Below are positions 36,057 through 45,165 of a DNA stretch of 64,000 nucleotides, in pieces. Source of the DNA: Companilactobacillus nuruki. Its GTDB lineage: Bacteria > Bacillota > Bacilli > Lactobacillales > Lactobacillaceae. Both the position numbers and the translations under genes were made by a program. The DNA lies in the NCBI RefSeq assembly GCF_002872255.1, contig NZ_NIPR01000005.1, positions 124,001 through 188,000 of the forward strand. The letters run 5' to 3'. Under the pieces are notes generated by a model, which saw only the letters and a list, made by a program, of their open reading frames with translations, was not told the origin of the DNA and made no database searches. The first letter of the stretch is position 1. Each line of letters opens with the position of its first letter.

Positions 36057-36788
36057 TCAATGATTATATTTTTTATTTATTTCAGTCGTTAAACTTTGTA
36101 ATTTCTTTTCAAAACTTTGCTTTTTAACCTTAGGATTATTTAAAACAAACTTTTGACTATGTGATTTTTTGATCCACAGATTATATTGTTGATTATCTAC
36201 AGCATAAGAATTGTGAATAGTAAAACCACTTTGCCTTAAAGCGTCGTTATACTCTGATGGTTCATCAATAACATTTGGAACTAACCCTGTAATTATTTTT
36301 GAACCGATATTAGGCAATGGGGCTTGATCATTCTTTACTAGAACATCGTGATTGAAATCCCCTGAATGGTCAGAGTTATGCAAACTATCCAAAGAAACTA
36401 ATCCACCAACCAAAGCCATATAAACCGTCTTATTCTTTAATGTTTTATCACCACTAATAACTTGATCGATATGAACGGATGCCTTCGTATAAGCCACATT
36501 CTTAGGACTATTCATTTTGTCTAGTTTATAAATTGTTCCTTTGATAACTGATTTACTGTGGTTTCTTAATTGATCCAATGACGTGGCCACAAATGAATTA
36601 TTATCATCAAATTCTTCACTATTAATAATATCTACATTTTGAATCTGTTTCTTCCATATAGATTGGTTTTTTCTAATTATTCTTGATACATCAACTTGTT
36701 GAGTTGTATTCAAACTATTGATACTAAAGGCAGATAACGGTAATGCGAATACTAATAAACTAAAAATAATCATTAGTGTTTTTCTCAT
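36057..36788 (-). CDS. Exported protein of unknown function
   Basis: I do not recognise the family. The 243-residue protein starts MRKTLMIIFSLLVFALPLSAF, a signal peptide or N-terminal anchor without a lipobox. The rest is soluble, with a central beta-rich stretch (SKSVIKGTIYKLDKM, VHIDQVISGDKTLKNKTVYMAL) that resembles small surface beta folds. The C-terminus is Lys-rich. The ATG at 36788 is chosen because GAGGAGG lies just upstream. It is monocistronic. Confidence 0.7.
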   Translation of the reverse strand: MRKTLMIIFSLLVFALPLSAFSINSLNTTQQVDVSRIIRKNQSIWKKQIQNVDIINSEEFDDNNSFVATSLDQLRNHSKSVIKGTIYKLDKMNSPKNVAYTKASVHIDQVISGDKTLKNKTVYMALVGGLVSLDSLHNSDHSGDFNHDVLVKNDQAPLPNIGSKIITGLVPNVIDEPSEYNDALRQSGFTIHNSYAVDNQQYNLWIKKSHSQKFVLNNPKVKKQSFEKKLQSLTTEINKKYNH

Positions 36789-36882
36789 CGCGGTCCTCCT
36801 CGACAACATTATCGCACGTGTTGAATCGGTGTTGTACCGCGATTATTTTATATAATTTAATAAATAATTCATACTAAATATA

Positions 36883-38577
36883 TTACAAATAATTTGTTAC
36901 TATAGCCTGTCTATCAGTTGTTTGATCCTTAAAATATTCATACTCACATAATTCCAAATAGGAGCCCGAAATATTAATGATATTTGTATAACCAAGATTA
37001 TTCAAGGCACGAACCATATTATAACTACGCTGACTTGACTGGCAATGGATATAAACTTTTTGATCAGTTGGTATCTCTGCCAAACGTTGGCGGAACTGAC
37101 TTAAAGGAATATTCTTGGACGTTACAATATGTCCATTGGCATACTCGTCCGGTTCTCTAGCATCAATAATAAATGCACCCTTTTCAATTAATTGGCGAAC
37201 CTTAGTTACAGGGATCTGTTCATATTCACCATTTAAAATATTCTCAGCCACCAAAGCGGCGACGTTGACGGCATTCTTAGCTGTACTAAACCACGGTGAA
37301 TAGCATAATTCTAGATGCGTTAATTCAGAAATGTGTCCATGCATTGTAATCATCGTTGCTACTATGTCAATCTGTTTATCTACTCCAGATTTTCCTAAGG
37401 CTTGTGCGCCAAGAATTTCTCCACTAGGATAACTAAAGATTAGTTTCAAATAAATCGGTGACGTATCAGGCATAATACCAACTCGATTCTGTGGTATAAC
37501 GGTGACAAAACGATAATCGAATCCATTCTTTTGACAATCATTTTCATTTAAACCGGTTGAAGCAACATTCAAATCAAATAGGTGAATTACCTGTGATCCA
37601 ATTACACCGTGATTCTCAATAGGACGCTTGTATATATGATCAATTGCATCACGTGCTTCCATTTGAGCAGGAAATGCCAAAGATAATTTTGTCTTTTTTC
37701 TCGTTAACCTATTAGTAACCTCAATCGCATCACCCACTGCATAAACATTAGGTACTGAAGTTTCATACTGCTGATTTACTGCAATCGCTCCGGTTACGCC
37801 TAACTTACATCCAATCTTTTCTGCTAGCTCAGTTTCGGGGCTGACTCCAATTGCCATAATTACTGCATTGGCCTTAACTTCTATACCAGAACGTAATCGA
37901 ATATGATCATCAAAAATCTCTATTAAAGAATCCTCTAAATGTAAATCAACTCCATTATCATAAAGGTTCTTTTGAACTATTTGTGCAAAATCATCATCAA
38001 TTGTTCCTAAGACATGTGAGTTTGCTTCGATTAATGATACCTTTTTACCACTTTGAACTAAATTCTCGCAAACCTCTAATCCGATAAAACCTCCACCAAT
38101 AACTGCCACACTTTTGACTTTATTATCAGTTAGGTATTTTTGAATATTTTTAATATCAACGACATTGCGCACAGAAAAAACGTTTTTCTTATCTATTCCC
38201 TTAATACTCTGGGGCATAATTGGTTTAGCTCCGGGAGACAAGATCAATTCATCATAATCCGTTTTAGTTATTTCGCCTGTAACGGTATTCTTCACTCGAA
38301 CATTCTTTTCTAAGGGATCAACATCAACTACCTCTGAATTAACAATGGCTTTGATATTATACTGTTTTTGAAATTGTTCTGGAGTCTTTAGAATTATGCT
38401 ATCAGCATCAGGAATCAATCCTCCTAAATAATACGGTAAGGAACAATTTGAAAAAGAAATACCGGGTCCCTTTTCAAACATAGTTATTTCAGCCATTTCA
38501 TCAAGACGTCTCGCTCTAGCAGCTGCCGAAGCTCCACCACCTACTCCTCCGACAATAACAATTTTTTTATTATTCAT
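36883..38577 (-). CDS. CoA-disulfide reductase/NADH oxidase-like flavoprotein with rhodanese domain
   Basis: Residues 1-450 form an FAD/NAD(P) disulfide reductase: GGVGGGASAAARARR (FAD), redox Cys in ISFSNCSLPYYLGG (SxxxC type, as in CoA-disulfide reductase), IGGGFIGLEVCENL (NAD) and VYAVGDAIE. Residues ~465-550 are a rhodanese domain with active Cys in IHCQSSQRSYN. Such fusions reduce CoA disulfide, persulfides or polysulfides. The gene follows AGGAGG and lies 21 bp after the deacylase gene, in the same direction. Confidence 0.88.
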   Translation of the reverse strand: MNNKKIVIVGGVGGGASAAARARRLDEMAEITMFEKGPGISFSNCSLPYYLGGLIPDADSIILKTPEQFQKQYNIKAIVNSEVVDVDPLEKNVRVKNTVTGEITKTDYDELILSPGAKPIMPQSIKGIDKKNVFSVRNVVDIKNIQKYLTDNKVKSVAVIGGGFIGLEVCENLVQSGKKVSLIEANSHVLGTIDDDFAQIVQKNLYDNGVDLHLEDSLIEIFDDHIRLRSGIEVKANAVIMAIGVSPETELAEKIGCKLGVTGAIAVNQQYETSVPNVYAVGDAIEVTNRLTRKKTKLSLAFPAQMEARDAIDHIYKRPIENHGVIGSQVIHLFDLNVASTGLNENDCQKNGFDYRFVTVIPQNRVGIMPDTSPIYLKLIFSYPSGEILGAQALGKSGVDKQIDIVATMITMHGHISELTHLELCYSPWFSTAKNAVNVAALVAENILNGEYEQIPVTKVRQLIEKGAFIIDAREPDEYANGHIVTSKNIPLSQFRQRLAEIPTDQKVYIHCQSSQRSYNMVRALNNLGYTNIINISGSYLELCEYEYFKDQTTDRQAIVTNYL

Positions 38578-38598
38578 AAATTTGACTCCTCCTAATTT

Positions 38599-39087
38599 CT
38601 ATAATTCGATCACATGATACTCATATCCTAAATCGTTCAAAAATTTTTCTAACCCCTTCATCCTGACAAAGATAGTTTTAGTATTATCATTAGGATGAAA
38701 AGTTAAAGGGACGTTACCAACGATACTTTTTTCAAAATAAACCTGAACATCTTTTTCTTTATTATTTAACAAACCAAATATTGATACAAATCCTGGTTTC
38801 AAACCTAATTTTTTCATTAAAAGGTCTTCTGAAGCAAATTTAATGTGCTTCTCTCCAACGATTTCAGCAAAATTCTTCATATCTAGGCGTTTGACATCTT
38901 CCATAAAAACTAAATAAAAAGTATTTTTCTTCCTATTTGTTAAAAATAATGACTTAGTTCGAACACCAGCTTTCCCTGCAATATACTTATCGGCTTCCTC
39001 AGTTGTATAGACGGCCGGATGTTCAACAATATCAAAACTTATCTTCAAATTAGTTAATTTGGTTTTTACCTGTTCATATGGACTCAT
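38599..39087 (-). CDS. YbaK/ProX-type aminoacyl-tRNA deacylase (Ala-tRNA(Pro)-like)
   Basis: The 162-residue YbaK/aaRS-associated domain hydrolyses mischarged Ala-tRNA(Pro) in the ProXp-ala group. Signs are FDIVEHPAVYTTEEADKYI at the start, TKSLFLTNRKKNTFYLVFMEDVKRLDMK, and the conserved FVSIFGLLNNKEKDVQVYFE with the typical G-x-x-xPF/LLN loop. It is probably co-transcribed with the flavoprotein gene 21 bp downstream. Substrate specificity is inferred. Confidence 0.85.
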   Translation of the reverse strand: MSPYEQVKTKLTNLKISFDIVEHPAVYTTEEADKYIAGKAGVRTKSLFLTNRKKNTFYLVFMEDVKRLDMKNFAEIVGEKHIKFASEDLLMKKLGLKPGFVSIFGLLNNKEKDVQVYFEKSIVGNVPLTFHPNDNTKTIFVRMKGLEKFLNDLGYEYHVIEL

Positions 39088-39150
39088 TCATCAATACCCC
39101 CACTTTATAATTTAAATTTTAGCATTTAATGACTTGCGGTGTAGTGCAAA

Positions 39151-39198
39151 AAAAATACGACCTAGCGACTATTTTCAATAGTTGCTAGATCGTATTTA
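39151..39198 (-). terminator. Terminator of the MacAB-type operon
   Basis: AAATACGACCTAGCGACTATT pairs with AATAGTTGCTAGATCGTATTT. A T8 run on the minus strand follows. The core ACTATTTTCAATAGT recurs at 47659-47706. Confidence 0.85.
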
Positions 39199-39205
39199 CT
39201 GTTGT

Positions 39206-39658
39206 TTAAAATAAAGTTAACAAGAACCAAATTGCCGTTAAAACACTAATCTTAATCTTATCCGACTGTGGCACATTCAAAAAGCGCCAATTCAATCCTG
39301 CTAGAATTCCAAAACCAATCACTCCAGAAACCCCACTGACCCAAACATTAGTCTTTCCAGCAATCAAATAAATAATAGTAATCAAGACTGCTTCAATCGT
39401 TAAACCGATGGCCATATTAACAACCAAGGTATTTTTATAATTATCATTATTTTTCAATAATAGATTAAATAATCCATAAGCAATTGCAAAAGCAATCACG
39501 GCTCCTATCAAATAAATAACTAGCTTCAACCACTTACCCATCTGTGGCATGTCAGCAACATTAGGATCAGAGATAATCATTTCAATAACGACCATCCAGA
39601 TACTAATTAGAGCTACTCCTAAAACTGAAAGTCGATCTAATTTATATAATTTTTTCAT
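39206..39658 (-). CDS. Small four-segment membrane protein at end of efflux operon
   Basis: I do not recognise the family with certainty. The 150-residue protein has about five hydrophobic stretches (12-30, 42-66, 78-98, 104-122, 132-150) and few charged residues. It starts 9 bp after the MacB-like permease gene with AGGGGTAG, so it is part of the ABC efflux operon. A DUF3021-like membrane protein is one possibility. Confidence 0.7.
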   Translation of the reverse strand: MKKLYKLDRLSVLGVALISIWMVVIEMIISDPNVADMPQMGKWLKLVIYLIGAVIAFAIAYGLFNLLLKNNDNYKNTLVVNMAIGLTIEAVLITIIYLIAGKTNVWVSGVSGVIGFGILAGLNWRFLNVPQSDKIKISVLTAIWFLLTLF

Positions 39659-39667
39659 AGTCTACCC

Positions 39668-40819
39668 CTATTCTTCTTTCAACAATCCGACAAGTTCTGA
39701 TTGAGCTGCTTTATTAGATGGAATAAAGCCAAATATCAACCCTACTGCCGTTGAAACTGATAGTGAAAGGATTATTGCATAGCCCGTTATAACGGCCTTA
39801 AATGGTAAGAACGCATTAATTATTGAAACCAATAAGTACCCGAAAATTATTCCGATGATCCCACCAATTACACATAAAACAACACTTTCAATTAAGAACT
39901 GATTTCTTATATCACTAGATGTAGCACCAAAAGCTCGTCTAATACCAATTTCTTTTCTACGTTCAGAAACAGTGATATACATAACATTCATTACACCAAT
40001 TCCAGCAATCAATAATGAAATACCAGCTACAAAGGCAATGAAGTAAGTAACATCATTAAGTATCCTAGTAAATTGTTTGCTGATAGCATCTGGATTTGAA
40101 ACTGAATATTTACCTGTATTCTTTTGTTCGCCTAAACTCTTCATTTTTTTAACAGCTGTCTTACCAATCTGTTTTTTGTTAGAACCAGCTTCTAAATATA
40201 ATTTAGCCTGATCCTTAAAAATTTGATTAGAGAACAGTTCCTTAAAGGTTTTTTTGGCAACGTAAGCATCTGGTCGATATTCCATTGATCCAATACTATA
40301 AATACCTTGGACTACAAAGACACTGCCATCAATTGTAATTAATCGATTAATTGCGTTTTCTTTAAACAATTTATGAGCTAGACTTTCTGATATATAAATA
40401 CCATTGTCTGAACCATCCATTGTAAAGTAACTTCCCTTAACCAATTTTAAATGCTTGGGTTGTTTGTTTAAACCAATCGATGTCGTCTTAGCCTTATATG
40501 AGGCCTTTGCACTGGCTTCGGCAGAGCTACTAGCCAATTTAACTCGATTAACACCAGGAATCTTTGATAGAATATCGGCATCATTGTCAGTAAAACCATT
40601 ATCAGTACTGACATCTGTCGTAGGTTCATAAGCAATTGTAATTTTATTACGCGTATCGTGATTACCCATACCCTTTGTCATAGTATGTGTAAATCCATCT
40701 CCAATCGCCAGAATACAAAGAACACTGGCAATACCAATGATTATTCCCAACATTGTTAGGAAATTTCGATTTTTATTTTTACCAATTGATTTAAAAGCGA
40801 TCAAAATTTTATCAGTCAT
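39668..40819 (-). CDS. MacB/FtsX-type ABC transporter permease
   Basis: The 383-residue MacB-type permease has one N-terminal membrane segment (NFLTMLGIIIGIASVLCILAIG), a large extracytoplasmic MacB_PCD domain (about 40-250), and three C-terminal segments of FtsX type with MYITVSERRKEIGIRRAFGATSSDI. The start overlaps the ATPase stop by 8 bp. It works with the ATPase and the membrane-fusion protein upstream, exporting peptides or drugs. Confidence 0.88.
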   Translation of the reverse strand: MTDKILIAFKSIGKNKNRNFLTMLGIIIGIASVLCILAIGDGFTHTMTKGMGNHDTRNKITIAYEPTTDVSTDNGFTDNDADILSKIPGVNRVKLASSSAEASAKASYKAKTTSIGLNKQPKHLKLVKGSYFTMDGSDNGIYISESLAHKLFKENAINRLITIDGSVFVVQGIYSIGSMEYRPDAYVAKKTFKELFSNQIFKDQAKLYLEAGSNKKQIGKTAVKKMKSLGEQKNTGKYSVSNPDAISKQFTRILNDVTYFIAFVAGISLLIAGIGVMNVMYITVSERRKEIGIRRAFGATSSDIRNQFLIESVVLCVIGGIIGIIFGYLLVSIINAFLPFKAVITGYAIILSLSVSTAVGLIFGFIPSNKAAQSELVGLLKEE

Positions 40820-41489
40820 GATTCTTCACGCTCTTTTCATCGTTGTATAAATGTCCATCACGAATATAAACTGTCCGCATAGCGTATTCAGCTACCTCAC
40901 TATCATGAGTAACCATGATAATAGTAGTTCCCGCCTGATTCAATTTAGTAAAAATATCCATGATTTCCTTACTTGTCTTTGAGTCTAGTGCCCCCGTTGG
41001 TTCATCAGCAATAATCAACTTTGGTCGGTTAACAATTGCTCGAGCAATCGCCACACGCTGTTGCTGACCACCAGATAATTCAGACGGTAGATTCTTTTCT
41101 TTACCATCCAAACCAACTTTCTTTATAACGTCGGCTACTAATTCATGCTTATTATGCTGAGCCTTTTTACTATAAATAAGTGGAACTTCAATATTTTCAT
41201 AGACACTATAAGTTGTTAATAGTTTAAAGTTTTGAAAAACAAAACCTAATTGATCACCACGGATCTGTGACAATTCATTATCGTTCACATCTTTATAACT
41301 TTTATCTTCCAGCAAATATTCACCGGTATAACTTTGATCTAAAAGTCCCAAGATATTAATCAAAGTAGATTTACCTGATCCGGAAGGACCCATAATAGCT
41401 AAAAATTCGCCATCAGCTACCTCTAAATTGATATCTTCTAGTGCTGTGAATTTGCCGTAAGCCTTTCCTACGTCTGTAACTTTAAGCAT
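40812..41489 (-). CDS. MacB-type ABC transporter ATPase
   Basis: The 225-residue ATPase has Walker A GPSGSGKSTLIN (about 34-45), Q-loop FVFQNFKLL, signature LSGGQQQRVAIARA and Walker B LIIADEPTGALDS, as in the LolD/MacB family. It lies between the membrane-fusion protein and permease genes of one operon. Confidence 0.92.
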   Translation of the reverse strand: MLKVTDVGKAYGKFTALEDINLEVADGEFLAIMGPSGSGKSTLINILGLLDQSYTGEYLLEDKSYKDVNDNELSQIRGDQLGFVFQNFKLLTTYSVYENIEVPLIYSKKAQHNKHELVADVIKKVGLDGKEKNLPSELSGGQQQRVAIARAIVNRPKLIIADEPTGALDSKTSKEIMDIFTKLNQAGTTIIMVTHDSEVAEYAMRTVYIRDGHLYNDEKSVKNHD

Positions 41490-41501
41490 TATTTCACCGC
41501 C

Positions 41502-42413
41502 CTATCTCAAGACTAGCTTATCGCCAGCCTTAAGTCCGTCGATCACATAATATTCGTGATCTTTCTTAGTCATCGTTACATGTTTCTTATGTTTTTTACC
41601 ATTCTTCAATAAGTAAACCGTATTCTTGTCCCAAACAGCATTAGAAGGCAATTTGTAGCCATCTGAGGCTGTTTTTATCTGAACATGCATTCCGTATGGT
41701 AATTTGTCCTCTGTAGCGACACGGAAATGATAATATGAAACATTGCGTGTGCTATAAGGAATAGCATCCTTTTGTTCATAATTACCAGAGATCTTTGTAC
41801 CATCATTTTTGATAACCGTTACATCAGCACCCAATTTGATCTTATCAAGGCTATATTCGTTAACATTACCTTCAATCACTGGGTTGCCATAAATGTAACT
41901 TCTACCTGCATCATCCCTAAAGTAAGTTCCACTGATTGGTGCTGTTACAGTACGGTTTTGTGCCTTAGTTAATTTAGTTACTTTGGCTTGTGCTTCAGTC
42001 AATGCTTCTTGATCCTTACTCAATTCAATCTTATCAGCAGTTGCCTTGTCAGAGGAATTGTAAGCCTGAATAGCCAACTGAGCTTGTTGAATCTCAGCAT
42101 TAGCACTACTAATATCGCTACTTAAATCACGATAGAACGTAAACAATACTTGTCCTTTAGTAACCTTTTCACCGCTAGTAACTTGTCTTGAAGCTAGAGT
42201 TTCATCTTCTGACTTTAGTTCGTCACTGACTGGTTGTTTGTCATCCTCTTGAACTATTCCATTGAAATAATTTGAATTATCTCTTTGAACAGTATAAGTT
42301 TTGTAATCTGGTTTATTATCATTATTTTTAAAACCATTTCCCAAAACTAGAAAAAGAATAATGGCAATTAAAATAATATTAATACTCCAAATAGCAATTT
42401 TAATTCTCTTCAT
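41502..42413 (-). CDS. MacA/HlyD-like membrane-fusion protein
   Basis: The 303-residue protein has one N-terminal membrane segment (KIAIWSINIILIAIILFLVLG), a helical hairpin region (about 90-145; EIQQAQLAIQAYNS, KDQEALTEAQAKVTKLTKAQ) and beta/lipoyl-like strands (VTAPISGTYFRDDAG). It links the ABC permease to efflux through the cell wall. The start at 42413 follows GGGAG. The frame extends to 42488, but that part contains the promoter. Confidence 0.85.
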   Translation of the reverse strand: MKRIKIAIWSINIILIAIILFLVLGNGFKNNDNKPDYKTYTVQRDNSNYFNGIVQEDDKQPVSDELKSEDETLASRQVTSGEKVTKGQVLFTFYRDLSSDISSANAEIQQAQLAIQAYNSSDKATADKIELSKDQEALTEAQAKVTKLTKAQNRTVTAPISGTYFRDDAGRSYIYGNPVIEGNVNEYSLDKIKLGADVTVIKNDGTKISGNYEQKDAIPYSTRNVSYYHFRVATEDKLPYGMHVQIKTASDGYKLPSNAVWDKNTVYLLKNGKKHKKHVTMTKKDHEYYVIDGLKAGDKLVLR

Positions 42414-42459
42414 ATAATAATCTCCCGTAATTGTTGTCTCAAAATAGCATAACAGTCTT

Positions 42460-42488
42460 AAACTAGACAAAATTTGGCATACTGTCAA
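42460..42488 (-). promoter_or_regulatory. Promoter of the MacAB-type operon
   Basis: TTGACA (42488-42483), a 17-bp spacer and TAGTTT (42465-42460) are read on the minus strand, about 47 bp before the start codon. The -10 box is weak. Confidence 0.5.
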
Positions 42489-42565
42489 TGTCTAATGGAA
42501 ATAAAATGATATGATTTTTATCTAAAAAATAACATTCTTATTAGTAAAGTAAGCACTAGCAACAA

Positions 42566-42579
42566 GGTTTGCGCTTACA
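42566..42579 (-). promoter_or_regulatory. cre-like site upstream of the MacAB-type operon
   Basis: TGTAAGCGCAAACC on the minus strand has the intact left half and centre of cre and a poor last base. It is nearly identical to 17432-17445. It lies about 80 bp before the promoter, so its role is uncertain. Confidence 0.35.
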
Positions 42580-42636
42580 TATAAATAATAAAAATTTTCA
42601 GAAAGTATTAATATATTTAGTCCACTTAAAACAAAT

Positions 42637-42673
42637 AAATCCCTAGTAATCAAAGTACGATTACTAGGGACTT
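42637..42673 (-). terminator. Terminator after the NhaC-family gene
   Basis: CCCTAGTAATC and GATTACTAGGG pair around a short loop, with T-rich flanks on both strands. Confidence 0.8.
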
Positions 42674-42698
42674 TCATTCTTTTAAGTAATTAAACTAG

Positions 42699-44108
42699 CT
42701 AAGCTGTTGCAATTTTTTTATTCGTCTCTTCTTTATCAATACGTTTTAAACCAATTCCAGTGAATCCACTGATAATAGAAAGAATTGGTGAGAGTAAACT
42801 AAAGAAACAGAATGGCAAGAAAGCTAATGTTGGTACTCCTAAAGTGTTGGCAGCAAAGGCTCCAGCAACACCCCAAGGTATCAAGTAATTAATCACTGTA
42901 CCACCATCTTCTAGTACACGACTCAAAGCTAGATTATCTAATCCACGTTTATTAAAGGTTGTTTTGAATGCTTTACCAGGTAAAATAACTGATAAGTATT
43001 GCTCACCTACAAAAATATTAACTCCAATTCCTGAAAGAATTGTTGCGGTAACTACTGAACGAGGTGTCTTTAATTTTTCGGCTAATGGTTCCATAGCTGT
43101 TTGAATAACGTTAAATTTCATCAATAAACCACCAAGTGACAACGTCAAGAAAATCAACGAAACTGTTCCCATCATTGAAGTAATTCCACCACGTGTTAGC
43201 AAAGCATCAACACTAGCATTACCAGTTTTTGAAACAAATCCTGATTCGATAAATCCAGCAATATTTTTCACTGGTGTATTGGGATTTTCAACAAAAATCA
43301 TCCCTACTGTAACCGCGATATTTAAAATCAAAGTAGCAATAGCTGGTATTTTCATTAACGCACAGACAAACAATAATAAGATCGGTAGAATTGCCCACCA
43401 AGTAATGACAAAATGTGTGTTTAAAACATTAAGTGTGGTACTGATCTTACTCAAACTTGCTCCTGAACCAGCGTTACCTAAAATTGCGTAAAGAACTAAT
43501 GAGATTAGAAAGGCAGGAATTGTTGTCCACATTAAATTCTTAATATGAGCAAACAAATCATCTTCGGCAATGGCTGCTGCCAAATTAGTTGAATCGGAAA
43601 GTGGTGATGTCTTATCACCAAAGATTGCTCCTGAAATAATGGCTCCAGCAACTAAGGCTGGATTCATACCCAATGTTTGACCCATTCCAAACAATGCAAT
43701 CCCGATAGTTGAAATAATTGTAAAAGCACTACCGATTGATGTACCGATTAATGCACATACTAGAAAAACTGAAGGTACAAACCATTGAGCTGAAATCATA
43801 TGGAAACCTGCAACCATCATTGATGGAATAATACCAGCTGCGATCCAGGTACCGATCAAGGCACCAATCAAAATAAAAATAAAGATTGGGATAATACCAT
43901 TCTTAACACCATCGACAATACCATCAAATATATCATCCCATTCACTCCCACGAACTTTTGCCCATAGAATTAATAGTCCAATGACTACTAGTACCGGTGT
44001 TTGTGGTGAAAGTCCAAACTTGATAACCCCAAACCCCAAAATAATCAACATCATTACTAAAATTGAAACTGCTTCTCTAAAGCTAATAGCTTTTTTACTC
44101 TTATTCAT
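42699..44108 (-). CDS. NhaC-family transporter, T-box controlled (candidate tyrosine transporter, YheL type)
   Basis: The 469-residue protein has about eleven membrane segments and NhaC features (GALIGTWIAAGIIPSMM, IGTSIGSAFTIISTIGIALFGMG, SGAIFGDKTSPLSDSTNLAA). The family includes Na+/H+ antiporters and Na+-coupled malate/lactate or amino acid carriers. Here a complete T-box leader precedes it, so expression should rise when one tRNA is uncharged, which points to amino acid import rather than pH control. YheL-type NhaC proteins under tyrosine T-boxes have been proposed as tyrosine transporters. Confidence 0.85.
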   Translation of the reverse strand: MNKSKKAISFREAVSILVMMLIILGFGVIKFGLSPQTPVLVVIGLLILWAKVRGSEWDDIFDGIVDGVKNGIIPIFIFILIGALIGTWIAAGIIPSMMVAGFHMISAQWFVPSVFLVCALIGTSIGSAFTIISTIGIALFGMGQTLGMNPALVAGAIISGAIFGDKTSPLSDSTNLAAAIAEDDLFAHIKNLMWTTIPAFLISLVLYAILGNAGSGASLSKISTTLNVLNTHFVITWWAILPILLLFVCALMKIPAIATLILNIAVTVGMIFVENPNTPVKNIAGFIESGFVSKTGNASVDALLTRGGITSMMGTVSLIFLTLSLGGLLMKFNVIQTAMEPLAEKLKTPRSVVTATILSGIGVNIFVGEQYLSVILPGKAFKTTFNKRGLDNLALSRVLEDGGTVINYLIPWGVAGAFAANTLGVPTLAFLPFCFFSLLSPILSIISGFTGIGLKRIDKEETNKKIATA

Positions 44109-44206
44109 TTCATTTCCTCCAAATTAATTTTATCTATTACCGAAAAAACTAATATCGAGGATTACCACCACATGTATTTATTATCATCTTATTTACCCCT
44201 TGGTAT

Positions 44207-44463
44207 AAAAAAAGTCCCTGCTGCAACTATGCAACAGGGACGATTTACCGTGGTACCACCCAGCTTGAGAATAGTTAAATAAACTATTACTCCACTCTTG
44301 AGAATAACGGCTCTCTTATTCCGCTTGGAAAAACCAAGTCATGTCTGGTATTTCATAACTGCACCCTGACCGGTTCGCATCACCCACCGGCTTTCTTACA
44401 CCCAGATACATTACTAATTGATTCAGACACTTATATGTGTTTATTTGATTGTTACCAACTCTA
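44207..44463 (-). promoter_or_regulatory. T-box leader (probably tyrosine-specific) of the NhaC-family gene
   Basis: On the minus strand the invariant T-box GGGTGGTACCACGG (44261-44248) is followed by a terminator (GTCCCTG.../...CAGGGAC then T7, 44241-44207). Stem I is closed by TCTGG/CCAGA and has a distal loop with GGTGGGTGATGCGAACC. In the specifier loop (TTATGAAATACCAGA) the most natural codon is TAC (Tyr) at 44350-44348; AAT or other frames cannot be fully excluded. The promoter lies directly upstream. Confidence 0.9.
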
Positions 44464-44486
44464 ACAGGTCTAAATTGATCTGTCAA
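44458..44486 (-). promoter_or_regulatory. Promoter of the T-box transcript
   Basis: TTGACA (44486-44481), a 17-bp spacer and TAGAGT (44463-44458) are read on the minus strand, 14 bp after the stop of the upstream permease gene. Confidence 0.65.
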
Positions 44487-44499
44487 CAAAAAAATATTT

Positions 44500-45153
44500 T
44501 TATGCCATTCGATGATCGATAAATTTGGATAACAACGATAAAGCATAGCAGACTACAAAGTACATCAACGCCATTGCCACGAAAACAGGAATAATATAAT
44601 TAGGATCCTGTCCATAAACAACTTGACCATGTTGCATCAATTCCGGCACAACGATAATTGTTGCCAAAGATGTATCCTTGATCAATGAAATAAATTGACT
44701 AACCATTGCTGGTATCATTTTTTTATATGCCTGTGGTAAAACAATATGCCACATAGCTTGGTACATCTTCATACCCATTGCCCTAGAAGCTTCCATTTGA
44801 CCAATATCAACAGCCATAATACCTGATCTGATAATTTCAGCAATCATCATTGATTCAAAGACTGTCATAGCCAAAATTGCGGCTGGAATTGTATCTGGCT
44901 TGAAACCAAAAGCAGGTAATCCAAAGTAAACGAAGAAAATAATCAATAGTAATGGCAAGTTACGAATAACATCAATTATAAAGCCCACGATTTTTGATAA
45001 ATATGGAACCTTAGAATAACGAATAATCCCTAAGACTGAACCAATAATAAAACTTAAAATCACCGATATAACGGAGATTAAAATTGTGATCCACAAGCCT
45101 TGGAGAAGAAATCTGATATTGATCCATGAATAAGCGTCTATCCAATTTTGCAT
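44500..45153 (-). CDS. Amino acid ABC transporter permease (GlnP/HisM type)
   Basis: The 217-residue polar amino acid permease has the EAA loop SRAMGMKMYQAMWHIVLPQAYKKMIPAMVSQ (about 120-150) and five membrane segments. It pairs with the permease encoded just upstream. The four genes run ATPase, binding protein, permease, permease. Glutamine or glutamate is the usual substrate for this arrangement. Confidence 0.9.
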   Translation of the reverse strand: MQNWIDAYSWINIRFLLQGLWITILISVISVILSFIIGSVLGIIRYSKVPYLSKIVGFIIDVIRNLPLLLIIFFVYFGLPAFGFKPDTIPAAILAMTVFESMMIAEIIRSGIMAVDIGQMEASRAMGMKMYQAMWHIVLPQAYKKMIPAMVSQFISLIKDTSLATIIVVPELMQHGQVVYGQDPNYIIPVFVAMALMYFVVCYALSLLSKFIDHRMA

Positions 45154-45165
45154 AATTTACCCCTC

